From Prorocentrum cordatum (Eukaryota > Sar > Dinophyceae > Prorocentrales > Prorocentraceae), in the NCBI GenBank assembly GCA_963575745.1, contig CAUYUJ010014208.1, forward strand, positions 257,501 to 301,298: DNA of 43,798 nt. Direction: 5' to 3'. The translations under genes and the position numbers were made by a program. Below, in pieces: positions 9,737 through 19,374 of the stretch. Numbering within the stretch: the stretch's first letter is position 1; each line of letters opens with the position of its first letter. The notes beneath the pieces were generated by a model that was given only the letters and a program-made list of their open reading frames with translations, did no database searches and was not told where the DNA came from.

Positions 9737-10620
9737 TTCATGAAATGTCGTCGTACTTGCGACGTCGGAAACATCGCGGAGCCATCGTGGAAACACGCAG
9801 GAGCCGAGCGAATTCATATGGTTTCGCCATACTTGCGACGTCGGAGCCATCGTGGAGCCCATCGTGGAAACGCGCAGGAGCCCGGTGAATTTAGATGGTT
9901 TCGTCATACTTGCGACGTCGGAAACATCGTGGAAGCACGCAGGAGCCTAGTGAATTCATAAAATTTCGTTACACTTGCGGCGTCGGAACCATCGTGGAAC
10001 CACGCAGGAACCTTGCGAAAAACACGGTTTCGTCACACTTGCGGCGCCGCAGCCATGGTGGAACCATTTTGGAACCAAGCAAGAACCCTGTGAATTCATA
10101 TGGTTTCGTCATACTTGCGACGTCGGAACCATCGTGGAAGCACGCAGGAGCCTAGTGAATTCATAAAATTTCGTTACACTTGCGGCGTCGGAACCATCGT
10201 GGAACCACGCAGGAACCTTGCGAAAAACACGGTTTCGTCACACTTGCGGCGCCGCAGCCATGGTGGAACCATTTTGGAACCAAGCAAGAACCCTGTGAAT
10301 TCATATGGTTTCGTCATACTTGCGACGTCGGAACCATCGTGGAACCAAGCAGGAACCCTCTGCATTCATGAGGTTTCGTCGCACTGGCGACGTCGGAACC
10401 ATCGTGGAACCACGCAAGAACCCGGTGAATTCATACTGATTGATGAACTGCCAACCTCTCGGAACCATCGTGGAACCAAGCAAGAACTCTTTGAATTCAT
10501 AAAGTTTCGTCACACTTGCGACGTCGGAGCGATCGTGGAACCACGCAGGAACCGGGTGAATTCATGATGGTTCGTGAACGTTCAACCTCTCGGAGCCGTC
10601 GTGGAACCATGCTGGAACCA
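9737..10620 (+). repeat. Minisatellite, ~65-70 bp monomer with a 205-bp higher-order unit
   Basis: About 12 monomers share GAATTCAT, a GTTTCGTCATACTTGCGACG-like block, TCGGAACCATCGTGGAACC and ACGCAGGAACC. The stretch starting at 9895 is repeated at 10100 (offset 205 bp, three monomers) with almost no differences, so the array expanded recently. The last monomers degrade: TGATTGATGAACTGCCAACC replaces the middle at 10436, and a similar change occurs at 10565. Frames through it repeat motifs such as HTCDVGTIVEPRR, but the reading frame changes between monomers. A protein-coding role is not supported. Confidence 0.93.
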
Positions 10621-11527
10621 CCGCGATCGGGCGCGGACCCTATCGAATGACGCGGATCGGCGAGCGCGGGCTCGCCGCCCCTGCTCCATTATAAAGATGA
10701 TTATGTAATAGTTCTCATTTACTAATTAAGGGTGGTGCGTGGCGTGTCTGCGCTCCTGCGCACTGGAACAGAGGGGGGCCTTTAATTCGTATTATAAAAT
10801 GGGCCGCTGGGCCCCGAATCCCCCCCCCCTGGCCCGCGCCTGGGCCCCCTCTCTGAGCTCGGGGCCCGCCCGCCGCCGCCCGCCGCGAGGGCGGGCGCCC
10901 CCCCCCCCCCCCCTTCGCGCCGTCGCATAGTTCGTCCGACGAAACTGCGCCGACGCAGCCAGTCCCTGGGCCGCTCCCGGAGCGCTTGGTCGGCATCCCG
11001 ACACGAATCCAGGCGCGGCGGCGCGGGCCGCCCAGGGCGAGCGGCGGAATAATCATGTGACGTCGCGTCGTGGCCTGAGTTGCCCGCGAGCCCGGCGACC
11101 CCCCGCTTTGCCTGACCTGCCCCCCGGCCCTGACCCCCTCCCCCCAACGTGCTCGCCCCCTCTCCAGAAACCAAACTCACGGAAACAATTCGCGCCTGTC
11201 GGTTGGGCCGTCTGGAGGGCATCTGGAGGCCTGAGAGGTCAGCCCATCGAAAGCGAAACGGCGATTGGCACTTGAACGATTTGGGCGCCCAGATGGATTC
11301 TTGGAAGCCTCTTGAGGGCATCTTTTTTCTTGATCTCCACGCCGAGGTCTCCTCCAGAACGGCGCGGCAGGCGTCGCGCCAAACGCGCGCCAGTCACCGG
11401 GCGACGCGCCAAATGCGCGTCGACCAGGCAAACGCAAGCAAGGTAGAGACGTCAAACGCCCTAAATACCAGTCGGCGCGCCAAACGCGTGCCAACAAACC
11501 TCCCTTTTGTGGTTTGCATTGAATTTA
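10621..11527. other. No confident gene; GC-rich spacer with a C16 run
   Basis: Contains a 16-base C run at 10898-10913. Around 11360-11500 there are repeated GCGCCAAACGCGC words. The segment near 11306-11330 resembles one near 12833-12855 (GGAAGCCTCYTGAGGGCAT), so fragments of a dispersed repeat flank the esterase copies. Confidence 0.4.
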
Positions 11528-11627
11528 CAATGACGGGCCAATCCTCGCCGAGAGTTTCTGTGCTACCAAGAAAATCTACGTGGGCCGGCTGTTGGGGCCC
11601 GCGCTCTGCTACTATTAGGCAGTATCC

Positions 11628-12638
11628 TCACGCGACCAGATCGCTCAGCATGTGTAGTAATGCCTGGTTCCAAACGTCTGGAAGTCCTGGTAAACGCCCG
11701 TGCGAACAATCATTTTTGGTTGCCTTGCCGGGTGAATCATTTGAGGAATTACCAGGATGAGCATCTGCTCGCCCCCAGCTCATAGCGGTGACATCGAAAA
11801 TGCGAACGCTGAACCTCCAGTCTGGATTGTTGGCAATGGAACGCAACATCGAATTTACTGCTTCGATGTCCGAGAAAGACGCAGACCCTAAATCGGCGTA
11901 CTCACTAATGTTATTCACTGGCCCCGTCTGTCCGTTACAACTGCCCTGCGAATCCCAATCACCATGAAAGAAATGCCCGGGGCTATAGGTTTGCAAAATA
12001 ACGTCTCCTGTGAATGCTATCTTCTGCAATTCGCGAAACGCATGTTCAATAGCAGTGGTGAATGCCTCAATATTGATGCGTCCGCCTGTGTCTTCGAGAG
12101 TCCTGTCTCTATGGTGATACGTGTTGCCACGATCCGCAAAATGGTGTCCACCACCGAGAATCAGGATAGAGCTGTTCTGTATGTGGTGCAGTAGCTTGCC
12201 AAACTTAGTAATTCTGGCAGAAATTTCGTTAAGCTCCACAGCGCAAGCGCCCCGTCCCAAACTATCGTGATCGCGCTCAGTGAGAAATTGATCTCTTGCT
12301 GTCGACTTCATAGGTGTACAGACGTGTCCAACATACTGGTCAAAGTCAAACTGTATGTTATCAACCACTGGCATTAACATGCGCAATGATTCGTATGTGT
12401 TGCGAACTAGCGAATCACCGACCAGGAATATGGGGCGCCGAGAAACGATGCGCTGCATTTTGCTTGCGTTAAAAAGTGGTGGCTCACAGTCGTCTGGAAC
12501 CCATGTGTATTTAGTGATATCATCTGACTTGCTGCGGGGACATTTGAATTCTCCGTCGACATGCGATATGTCATACAATGGCGGCTTCGCTGACATCTGC
12601 CATCCCCCTTTCGTTAAATCGCATGGCTTTTTTCCCAT
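11628..12638 (-). CDS. PC-esterase / TBL-like SGNH acyl-esterase, copy A
   Basis: A 336-codon protein starting at the ATG at 12638. Residues 5-60 match the PMR5 N-terminal domain pattern: CDLTKGGW, PPLYD, then WVPDDCEPPLFNASKM. Residues 70-80 carry the catalytic-serine block FLVGDSLVRN (GDS motif). The C-terminal DxxH block is NDCSHGRLPGLPDVWNQAL. Together these identify the trichome-birefringence-like / PC-esterase family, whose plant members O-acetylate cell-wall polysaccharides in the Golgi and whose algal members are little studied. The family consensus after DCSH is usually W-C; here it is G-R, although Asp and His remain. The frame ends at a TGA where copy B has CGA, so about 30 conserved C-terminal residues are lost. 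No introns. A stop lies five codons before the ATG, and no signal anchor is seen in frame. Possibly still expressed, but probably impaired. Confidence 0.85.
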   Translation of the reverse strand: MGKKPCDLTKGGWQMSAKPPLYDISHVDGEFKCPRSKSDDITKYTWVPDDCEPPLFNASKMQRIVSRRPIFLVGDSLVRNTYESLRMLMPVVDNIQFDFDQYVGHVCTPMKSTARDQFLTERDHDSLGRGACAVELNEISARITKFGKLLHHIQNSSILILGGGHHFADRGNTYHHRDRTLEDTGGRINIEAFTTAIEHAFRELQKIAFTGDVILQTYSPGHFFHGDWDSQGSCNGQTGPVNNISEYADLGSASFSDIEAVNSMLRSIANNPDWRFSVRIFDVTAMSWGRADAHPGNSSNDSPGKATKNDCSHGRLPGLPDVWNQALLHMLSDLVA

Positions 12639-12639
12639 T

Positions 12640-13190
12640 CGCCTCCAAGTTCAAGCTCAAAACTCATATATCGCACAAGCTTAAAACAAGTTTTGAGTAC
12701 ACCATCGGATTTGACCTCCTTGATAGCATTGCCGATGCTGGTACTGACCTATTCCTTACGTACGAAAGGCTGATGGTTGATACTGGCTTAACGGCGTGGG
12801 CAAACACGGCTTGAGCCAAAACATCTACGGAAGCCTCCTGAGGGCATTTTGGGGGCCTCTCGGGGGCTTCTTGATGCTGCCATGAGGCCTCGGGGAGGCT
12901 TCGCAGGCTGTCTCGAGGCACTCCTGGCCTGCCCCGCGCATTCGGAAGCTGTCTGGCTGGACTCTTCAAGATCGCTGTGGTCGTTTTGGGAGGCTCTTGA
13001 CGGCTCCTGTAACCGTTTTGGTGGCCTCTGGAGCTCCGCTTGAGACACTCTCGGGCAAGTTGGGGGCCCTCAAACTTCCTCAGTGGTGGCCGCTGGATTG
13101 AGGAGATAGAGTCAGAAACATCATTTTTGTCATGATGACGATCGTCAACATCATCGCTACCGTCAACATCATCATCAGCATTCGTACCCT
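12640..13190. other. Spacer between esterase copies
   Basis: Next to copy A this holds its probable 5' leader (12640-12830). Then follows a GAGGC/GCCTC-rich repeat (12831-13080), and then a region running into GTCAACATCATC triplets (13120-13190). The minus frame 12664-13314 begins with the real C-terminus of copy B (MLSDLVARGYCLIVAERG) and then reads through spacer. Confidence 0.6.
12810..12830 (-). other. Spliced-leader-like relic upstream of esterase copy A
   Basis: On the minus strand the site reads CCGTAG, three bases (ATG), then TTTTGGCTCAAG. The dinoflagellate spliced leader has CCA at the three middle positions, so 18 of 21 bases agree. It lies about 170 bases 5' of the esterase ATG on the same strand, where a leader would sit if a trans-spliced mRNA had been copied back into DNA. 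The recalled leader sequence is established knowledge; the relic interpretation is inference. Copy B has lost this region by deletion. Confidence 0.7.
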
Positions 13191-14319
13191 CAATGACGGG
13201 CCAATCCTCGCCGAGAGTTTCTGTGCTGCCAAGAAAATCTACGTGGACCGGCTGTTGGGGCCCGCGCTCTGCCACTATTAGGCAATATCCTCGCGCGACC
13301 AGATCGCTCAGCATGTGTAGTAATGCCTGGTTCCAAACGTCTGGAAGTCCTGGAAAACACCAGTGCGAGCAATCATTTTTGGTTGCCTTGCCGGGTGCCC
13401 CCAGCTCATAGCGGTGATATCGAAAATGCGAACGCCGAACCTCCAGTCTGGATTGTTGACAATGGAACGCAACATCGAATTTGCTGCTTCGATGTCCGAG
13501 AAAGACGCAGATCCTAAATCGGCGTACTCACTAATGTTTTTCACTGGCCCCGTCTGTCCGTTACAACTGCTCGGCGAATCCCAATCACCATGGAAGAAAT
13601 GCCCCGGGCTATAGGTTTGCAAAATAACGTCTCTTGTGAATGCTATCTTCTGTAACTCGCGAAACGCATGTTCAATAACAATGGTGAATGCCTCAATATT
13701 GACGCGTCCGCCCGTGTCTTCGAGAGTCCTGTCTCTATGGTGATACGTGTTGCCACGATCCGCAAAATGGTATCCACCACCGAGAATCAGGATAGAGCCG
13801 TTCTGTATGTGGTGCGGTAACTTGCCAAACTTAGTAATTCTGGCAGAAATTTCGTTAAGCTTCACAGCGCAAGCACCCCGTCCCAAACTATCGTGATCGC
13901 GCTCAGTGAGAAATTGATCTCTTGCTGTCGACTTAATAGATGTACACATGTGTCCAAAATACTGGTCAACATCAAAATGTATGTTATCAACCACTGGCAT
14001 TACATGCGCAATGATTCGTATGTGTTGCGAACTAGCGAATCACCGACGAGGAATATGGGGCGCCGAGAAACGATGCGCTGCATTTTGCTTGCGTTAAAAG
14101 TGGTAGCTCACAGTCGTCTGGAACCCATGCGTATTTAGTAATATCATCTGACTTGCTGCGGGGGCATTTGAATTCTCCGTCGACATGCGATCTGTCATAC
14201 AATGGCGGCTTCGCTGACATCTGCCATCTCCCTTTCGTTAAATCGAATGGCTTTTTCCACGTTCGCCTCGGGGAGGCTTCGCAGGCTGTCTCGAGGCACT
14301 CCTGGCCCGCCCCGCACAT
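13191..14319 (-). pseudogene. PC-esterase / TBL-like, copy B, frameshifted
   Basis: Near-identical to copy A but broken. The 5' part (14319 to about 14090) has the PMR5-type sequence DLTKGRWQMSAKPPLYD, with the first Cys replaced by Phe. One base is missing from the A run near 14093-14098, which throws the GDS block out of frame, although the underlying DNA still encodes FLVGDSLVR. A second base is missing near 14001 (GGCATTACATG against GGCATTAACATG in A). The frame from 14000 then runs to SSILILGG-like, SPGHFFHGDW and DITAMSWG. A 38-bp deletion near 13398 changes frame again. Beyond it the DNA encodes the canonical NDCSHWCFPGLPDVWN and an intact C-terminus (VARGYCLIVAERGPQQP). Missing 5' sequence also removes the leader. 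Confidence 0.85.
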
Positions 14320-15377
14320 TCGGAAGCTGTCAGGCTGGACTCTTCAAGATCGCTGTGGTCGTTTTGGGAGGCTCTTGACGTCTCCTGTAACCGTTTTGGT
14401 GGCCTCTAGAGCTCCGCTTGAGACGCTCTCGGGCGAGTTGGGGGCCCTCAAACTTCCTCAATGGCGGCCGCTGGATTGAGGAGATAGAGTCAGAAACATC
14501 ATTTTTGTCATGATGACGATCGTCACCATCATCGCTACCGTCACCATCATCATCAGCATCGCCACCATCACCATCTTCATGGTCGACGTCGTCCGCAACA
14601 TCAACATCATGGCGTCAATTTTGCCAACGGTCGCGCGCCAAAGTAATGCGTGTGTGCGTTGGCGCGAGCGTCAAATTTCACCCCGCCAACCACTCCGTGT
14701 TACCGCTTAGGACCAGGCCCATGACGGGCCGCGCCTCTGGGAACTTTTTTTGGCCCGGACAGAACGCCTGGGCGACGCGACCCGAAGGGGGGTGCCCAAG
14801 GTGCCTGCGTGAAGTCACATGCAGTTGGACCTCGCAACGCGAACGGCGGCGCGGACCCGCCCCAGGCGTTGCCCGCGCCGCCGTTGCGAGGCGCCTCGAG
14901 ATGCCACCCCGAGACACGGCCGCCGGCGCCGCCCCCACTTGGCCGCCGGCCTCAAGCAGCGGGGGCCCCGCTGCCCAAGGACTGTAGTTCCCGCGCCCCC
15001 CACGTCGGAGGACTCCTTTCGAGTGGCCCCATCGGGCCTCTCAGGGATGGTGCGGCGGGCCCGCGCCTGCCATGGCTGGCCAACCACAAGGCGAAAGTCC
15101 CTCCCGCAGCCCCGTCGAGCTGCGGTGGCGATCGGGCTGCCAACCCGCCTGTTTTCCTGTGGCGCCACGAGGGCACCCAGCGGCGCAGGTGCCCGCGCCT
15201 CTGGGAACTAGCAAGCGCCGCCGAGATGGGCCCGTCAGCCATTGATCCGCGTCTACCACGTCGGGCCACGAAGTGGCCGCGCAACGCAGGGGTGCCCGCC
15301 GCGTCGGGCCACGAAGGGGCCGCGCAACGCAGGGGCCGCGATGGGCCCATGGAAAACAACCCAAAAGGGCCATGCAG

Positions 15378-15500
15378 CATGGCGGGCCACGGGGCGCTTT
15401 CCTGCCAGCTGCAAGGGTGGGTACATCGGCCTCTAACTCGGCCCAGGGCCAGCGCGGCCCCATAGGGCCAGGTCTCAGAGACCATCGCCTCCACGCTTCC
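15378..15500 (+). repeat. Direct repeat, copy 1 (~125 bp)
   Basis: Shares GGGCCACGG, GCGCTTTCCTGCCA, GGGCCAGCGCGGCCCCATAG and CATCGCCTCCACGCT with 15688-15812, with moderate divergence between. Confidence 0.8.
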
Positions 15501-15687
15501 TGCGGGGGAGACCTGGGAGATACTCGCAGCGGGACGGGTGGCGGTCGCGCCCGCGTCCAAGGCCGAGACGGCAGGAGATGGCTGGGGGCAGCTTGCGGGT
15601 CAGGCCTCTGGGCCAAGACAGCTGCGGAAGAAACCGTCGAGCTCCCTTAAACGTTTCCCGCCGCACTCCCGTGCAGCGTGGTAAACC

Positions 15688-15812
15688 ATGGTGGGCCACG
15701 GAGCGCTTTCCTGCCATTGACAGGGGTGGGGGACTCGGCCTCCAGTCTGAGTCGGGGCCAGCGCGGCCCCATAGGGCCTGGTTGCAGATACTATCGCCTC
15801 CACGCTCCACCA
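15688..15812 (+). repeat. Direct repeat, copy 2 (~125 bp)
   Basis: Second copy of the 15378-15500 segment, about 310 bp away. Both are followed by different sequence. Confidence 0.8.
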
Positions 15813-15933
15813 TGCCCTTTTCTGGCTAGCAGGCCGCGCGCGGTGCGCTGGAGGCAGCCGCCGCGCTGGGCTCCACTGGCCATGCTGCGCACGGGGTACC
15901 CTCGGGCAACGAGAAAATGCACCTCCGCCCTGG

Positions 15934-16880
15934 CTAACTTGCCGCTTTGACAACGACGCCCTCGAACGTATGGATTGCACCCCATTCTTTTGGCGTGAAG
16001 GTGGCTTCCTGAAGCTTCGCGAGGGCGTCGGTGATGTAGATGCGGGCCGTTTTGATTCTGACCCAGCGCCCTCTCAGAGCAGTGCCATTGATGTCCGCCT
16101 TCATACGATTATGGTGTGTGGCTCCACCTCGACGTAAGTTGCGCGGCTTAAAGCCGTGCGCTGACGGCCCGACGACAGCCGTGTAACACCTTTCGGGATT
16201 TAGGGGGCGTTTGGAAAACCGCAGGGCCCCCTTGGAGGAGCTGCTGGAGGACCCGGGGGGGCCGCCGCACCAAGGTAGCATCATCGACGCTGACCATCTC
16301 ATGCTGACCTAACCTTTGATCAGACTTAGTGGGGCGAAGATTGATGAGGGCACTTTTTCCCGTCCGGGCGATCGTGCCGTCGCGCTCCCAAATCGCCAAG
16401 ACCTTGCCCGTTTACTGCGCGCAATGAAAGGCGACTGCAACGGCGAGAGCGGAACGCGTGTGCCCCACGTCGTACGGTGCGCCTACGATCGCCAGCGTCA
16501 CCGCTTGAATCAGCGGCGGTACCCGCTCTGGCAATTCAAATTGGTCCCGGGCCGCTTTCCAGCGCCACGCCGACGGCAAGTGTTGCCTGGCGCCTGGAAC
16601 GAAGTGTTGCACCGCTGCGAGTGTAGGCTGCCCAGCCCTTCGGCTCACCCTCTCCCCAGAGGTGCTCCACATATTCTGCGCGCAGCTGAACCAGAATATC
16701 TAAATTCATGACGCTCGGCCGAGACGTTCGACCATGCGCCCCGCCCGTTCAAGGCATCTTGCGGCCATCGCACGCTTCGTGAAGACATTGTCGCTTAGCC
16801 TGCCCATTGCCGCTCGTGCCGCCTGCCTCGCCCTTTTCGCGCCCTCGGCGCCGCTAGACCTCAACCTCTTAGCGCCCATG
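15934..16880 (-). pseudogene. Tyrosine recombinase of a DIRS-like retroelement, degenerate
   Basis: Read 5' to 3' on the minus strand, protein segments in successive frames build one recombinase. The first is KRARQAARAAMGRLSDN (about 16830). Next is LAAVQHFVPGARQHLPSAWR with ELPERVPPLIQAVTLAIVG (16640-16490). Next is ALINLRPTKSDQRLGQHEMV (about 16340), and last PRNLRRGGATHH and GRWVRIKTARIYITDALAKL (16160-16020). The last two match the conserved C-terminal boxes of tyrosine recombinases: the Arg box, the H/W box and the nucleophile Tyr in ARIYI. At least three frame changes are present, so the gene is dead as assembled. Order relative to the RNase H remnant upstream fits YR retroelements. It would act on circular element DNA in the nucleus. 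Confidence 0.82.
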
Positions 16881-17565
16881 GCGCTCTGCTCGGCGCGTCG
16901 GCGGGACTGTCCGCCGCGTGAACGTATGTGAAGAAGGGTGCGCAGAAGGTCGCAAGGCAAAGGGCATCGAAGTGACATGGGGCGGCATTCAGGCGACGTG
17001 ATGACTGGCGGCCCTTCGCAGCGACCGGGCCGAGGGCTCGGAAGTGGCGCGTCCTCCACCTCGGCGTTCTCTGGACCATCTGCAGCTCCAGCTCGTTGAC
17101 GTGGCGCGAGCGATGGAACCGCATCGCCACTGCGTGCTTGCAGCACCAGCAGCGTTGGTTGACGCTGATCCTCGGCCGGGCAGTGTACCGAAAGGGCAGC
17201 CCAACGTCCAACCTCGCATCGCTGTCGCGATGGTCTGCCCGACGATACATTTCGAAGATGAGGCTGTGCGTGGGCTCCTGCGAACTCTGCTCGTTCGGAG
17301 ACTGCGCCTCGGCACTGAACCTCTGCGTAACGGGCAACTTCCGATCCAGCCGCTGCCGGTCCAGCGCGTGAGCCTTGCGCCTCGCCGCGTACTTGCAGAA
17401 GGTGGCCTGGGCCACCGACGGCGTCGGTGGGCACTCCAGGAGCCCGGCGTCGTACGAGCCCTGACCAGCCAGCCGCGCCGTCGCTCCCGCGTGGAACGCG
17501 TTCCCCAGCTGTGAGCCACGCTCATCCTCGAGCTGAAGACGCTCACAGGGCTTCATATTGTGCAA
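16861..17565 (-). pseudogene. RNase H / reverse transcriptase tail of the same DIRS-like element
   Basis: A 234-codon frame starts at the ATG at 17565 (MHNMKPCERLQLEDERGSQL). The N-terminal half is not recognised. The C-terminal half has RHVNELELQMVQRTPRWRTR, GRQSSRRLNAAPC and FFTYVHAADSPADAPSRAPW. These follow the pattern of the RNase H domain that ends the RT polyprotein of DIRS-like elements: an N-x-LE box, SRGRSSSRRL-like, then YV-x(5)-NPADxPSR. The finger-palm part of the RT with its YxDD box was not found, so the element appears truncated upstream or diverged. The position directly before the recombinase on the same strand supports the assignment. Confidence 0.7.
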
Positions 17566-17689
17566 GTCCCTCTTGCCAGCGGGCGTGTGCCCTTGTCAGT
17601 GACCCATGGGGATCTCCCGCTCACGCTGCGGGGGCCGGCGGACCTCGCCCGCCGATGCGGAACTGCGCCTGGTACTGGTTGATAAAACT

Positions 17690-18120
17690 CCAGATCTTCT
17701 TTATTTGGGCTGGAAGCCTCCTCCACCCCCCTTCCCCTCCTCCCTCGCCCTCTCCCCCCTCCAAGCCGCGCCCTCGTCCAGTTGGATATATGTTTCCCCC
17801 CATCTCCTCGGTCCTCGCCCTCTGTCCTCTGTCCTCACCCCCTTCCTCTCCTCCTCGCTCCTCGCCCTACCTCCCCCCGTCGCCGCGACCACCCGTCGCC
17901 CGTTCCTCCCCCCTCCCCGACTCGACCCCCCTCCCTCCTCACTCCTCCCTCGCCGACGCTCCTCGCCCTTCCCCCCTCCGAGCCTTCCCTCCTTCTCCCC
18001 CCCCTCCTCCATCGCCGTCGCGGCCCGCCCCCGCCGCGGGGCCGCGAGGGGCCCGCGGCCCGCGCGCCCCGCCGCGGCGGCGCCGCGGGGCCGCCAGGCC
18101 GACCGCCGACCGCGTCGGGG
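17690..18120. repeat. Polypyrimidine tract, C/T-rich on plus strand, grading into GC-rich sequence
   Basis: CCCTCC/CTCCTC words dominate to about 18010, then (C/G)n sequence to 18120. Similar tracts lie inside the introns of the 32.5-42.8 kb gene. Confidence 0.8.
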
Positions 18121-18147
18121 CGGAGGGCGGAGGAGGACGGAGGAGAG

Positions 18148-18308
18148 GATATGGTAGAATAAGGTAGAGTAGAGCAGAGTAGTAGGGTAGATGGTGGAGT
18201 CGGCCAGAACAGGGTAGAGTAGAGTAGGGTAGAGTGGTAGAGTAGCGTAGGCGACCTACCCTACTCTAGGGCAGGGTAGAGCAGAGTAGAGTAGGGTAGG
18301 GTGGAGGA
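18148..18308. repeat. GTAGA/GTAGG pentanucleotide minisatellite
   Basis: Repeats of AGGGTAGAGTAG-like units, with one inverted block CCTACCCTACTCTAGG at 18255-18270. Confidence 0.85.
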
Positions 18309-18670
18309 GTGGAGGCGGGGGAGGAGGAGGGGGAGGAGGGGGGGGGAGGAGGAGGCTCGGAGGAGGAGGAGAAGGAGATACAAGGAGAGGAGGTGGGTGA
18401 GGACGAGGAGGAGGGGGCGGAAGATGAGGAGGCTCGAGGAGTCCATGTCGACGCATCTGATGTCGATGATTATGATGGCGACGATGGCGATGGCGACGGT
18501 GGCGATGCCAATGACGACGAGGAGAGGGATGATGATGATGATGATGATGATGATGAGGAAAGAGGAGAGGAGGGAGAGGGAGGAGGAGGAGGAGCAGGAG
18601 GAAGGAGGGAGGAGAGGAGGAGGAGGAGGAGGGCCAGGAGGAAGGAAGAGGAGGAAAGGGGGGGCATCAG
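18300..18670. repeat. Polypurine (GAG)n with a (GAT)n block
   Basis: GAG/GGA triplets, with (GAT)n near 18525-18555. Confidence 0.9.
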
Positions 18671-18748
18671 CGCGAGCACGACCGCCGCGGGCGGGAAGAT
18701 AAAATCGCAACTTCGCCGTCGCGCGTCGCGGGGCTTGGGTCATGGCCA

Positions 18749-18946
18749 AAAAAAAAAAAAGAAGAAGGCAAGGGCGGGCAGCCCCCTATAATATAAAAAA
18801 TAAAAAATAAAAAAATATAATAATAAAAAAAAAAAAATTAAATAAAAAAAAAATGAAAATAAAATAATAAAAATAAAAAAAAAAATAAAATAAAAAATAT
18901 AAAATAAAACTAAATCAATCAAATATAAAAATAAAAAAAATAAAGG
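18749..18946. repeat. A-rich tract, AAATAAA-like, ~200 bp
   Basis: Nearly all A and T, with A on the plus strand. It is abrupt inside GC-rich DNA and resembles an expanded poly(A) tail. Directly followed by GGGGCTGCGCCGCAAGGGGC. Confidence 0.9.
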
Positions 18947-19370
18947 GGACTGCCCTTCTCCAAGGGGCTGCGCCGCAAGGGGCTGCGCCGTCGCCGTGAG
19001 TCGTGGTCAGTAGCCGTTCTGGCTCGGAGGATCTTGAGGCGCAGAGGCTGCGGCTGCCTGAGCCTCAGCCCCAGGCCCCAGGGGGGCCGCACCAGCCGCG
19101 CCTCGCCATGGTGCCCATGCCGAGGCCGCCGACGCCGCTGCCCCCGAGCCCGCAGCTCCAGGCGATGCCGAGGACGCCGCCGCTCCAGGCTGAGCGGCGG
19201 CTCACCATCGACCTCCCCGCCGTCGGCACCGTGATCCTCACGTTGTGGGCGGTGGCGGCGGGGGGCGGCGGCGGCCAGGCGGCTGCGGCGGGCGGGGTGG
19301 GCGGCGGCCAGGCGGCGGCGGCGGGCGGGGCTGGGGTCCGAGGGTCCGACTGGGGTCCGAGGCCGCCTAG
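18947..19370. other. GC-rich segment, uncertain plus-strand open frame
   Basis: A plus frame from 19003 passes through AERRLTIDLPAVGTVILTLW and Gly/Ala-rich repeats (GGQAAAAGG) before the C/T satellite. There are no recognisable domains. A spliced-leader-like word lies at 19008-19027. Coding status is undecided. Confidence 0.3.
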
Positions 19371-19374
19371 GCCG

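Larger units (their letters stand above)
11528..14570. repeat. Tandem duplication, unit about 1.66 kb (copy A left, copy B right)
   Basis: CAATGACGGGCCAATCCTCG occurs at 11528 and again at 13191, and the sequence then matches along the whole esterase. The spacer matches too: 12891-13190 corresponds to 14269-14570 (CGGGGAGGCTTCGCAGGC, then GAGATAGAGTCAGAAACATC). Copy B lacks about 38 bp near 13398 and about 240 bp at its 5' end, which removes the leader segment present in A at 12650-12890. The remaining sequence is nearly identical, so the duplication is recent. Confidence 0.93.
14571..15933. other. GC-rich region without a confident gene; contains direct repeats
   Basis: Many frames are open because stops are rare at this GC content; none shows a domain. 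A ~42-bp unit (TCGGGCCACGAAG, then GGCCGCGCAACGCAGGGG) occurs twice near 15262-15337. GCGCCTCTGGGAACT occurs near 14727 and 15197. Confidence 0.5.
15934..17565 (-). mobile_element. DIRS-like (tyrosine-recombinase) retrotransposon remnant
   Basis: RNase H tail followed by a tyrosine recombinase in the same orientation, as in DIRS/YR elements. No flanking split repeats or internal complementary region could be recognised. Ends are set by the recognisable protein, not by element termini. Confidence 0.75.

Noticed and set aside
9737-10620. CRISPR-like array
   Set aside because: Repeat and spacer are not separable: the whole monomer is repeated, there are no unique spacers and no cas genes, and the host is eukaryotic.
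16706-17434. Overlapping 242-codon minus frame
   Set aside because: Mostly a shadow of the RNase H frame; only its last ~55 residues fit the recombinase and are counted there.
18148-18308. Telomere-like TAGGG repeats
   Set aside because: Units are GTAGA/GTAGG mixtures, not the regular TTTAGGG array, and the block is internal and short.
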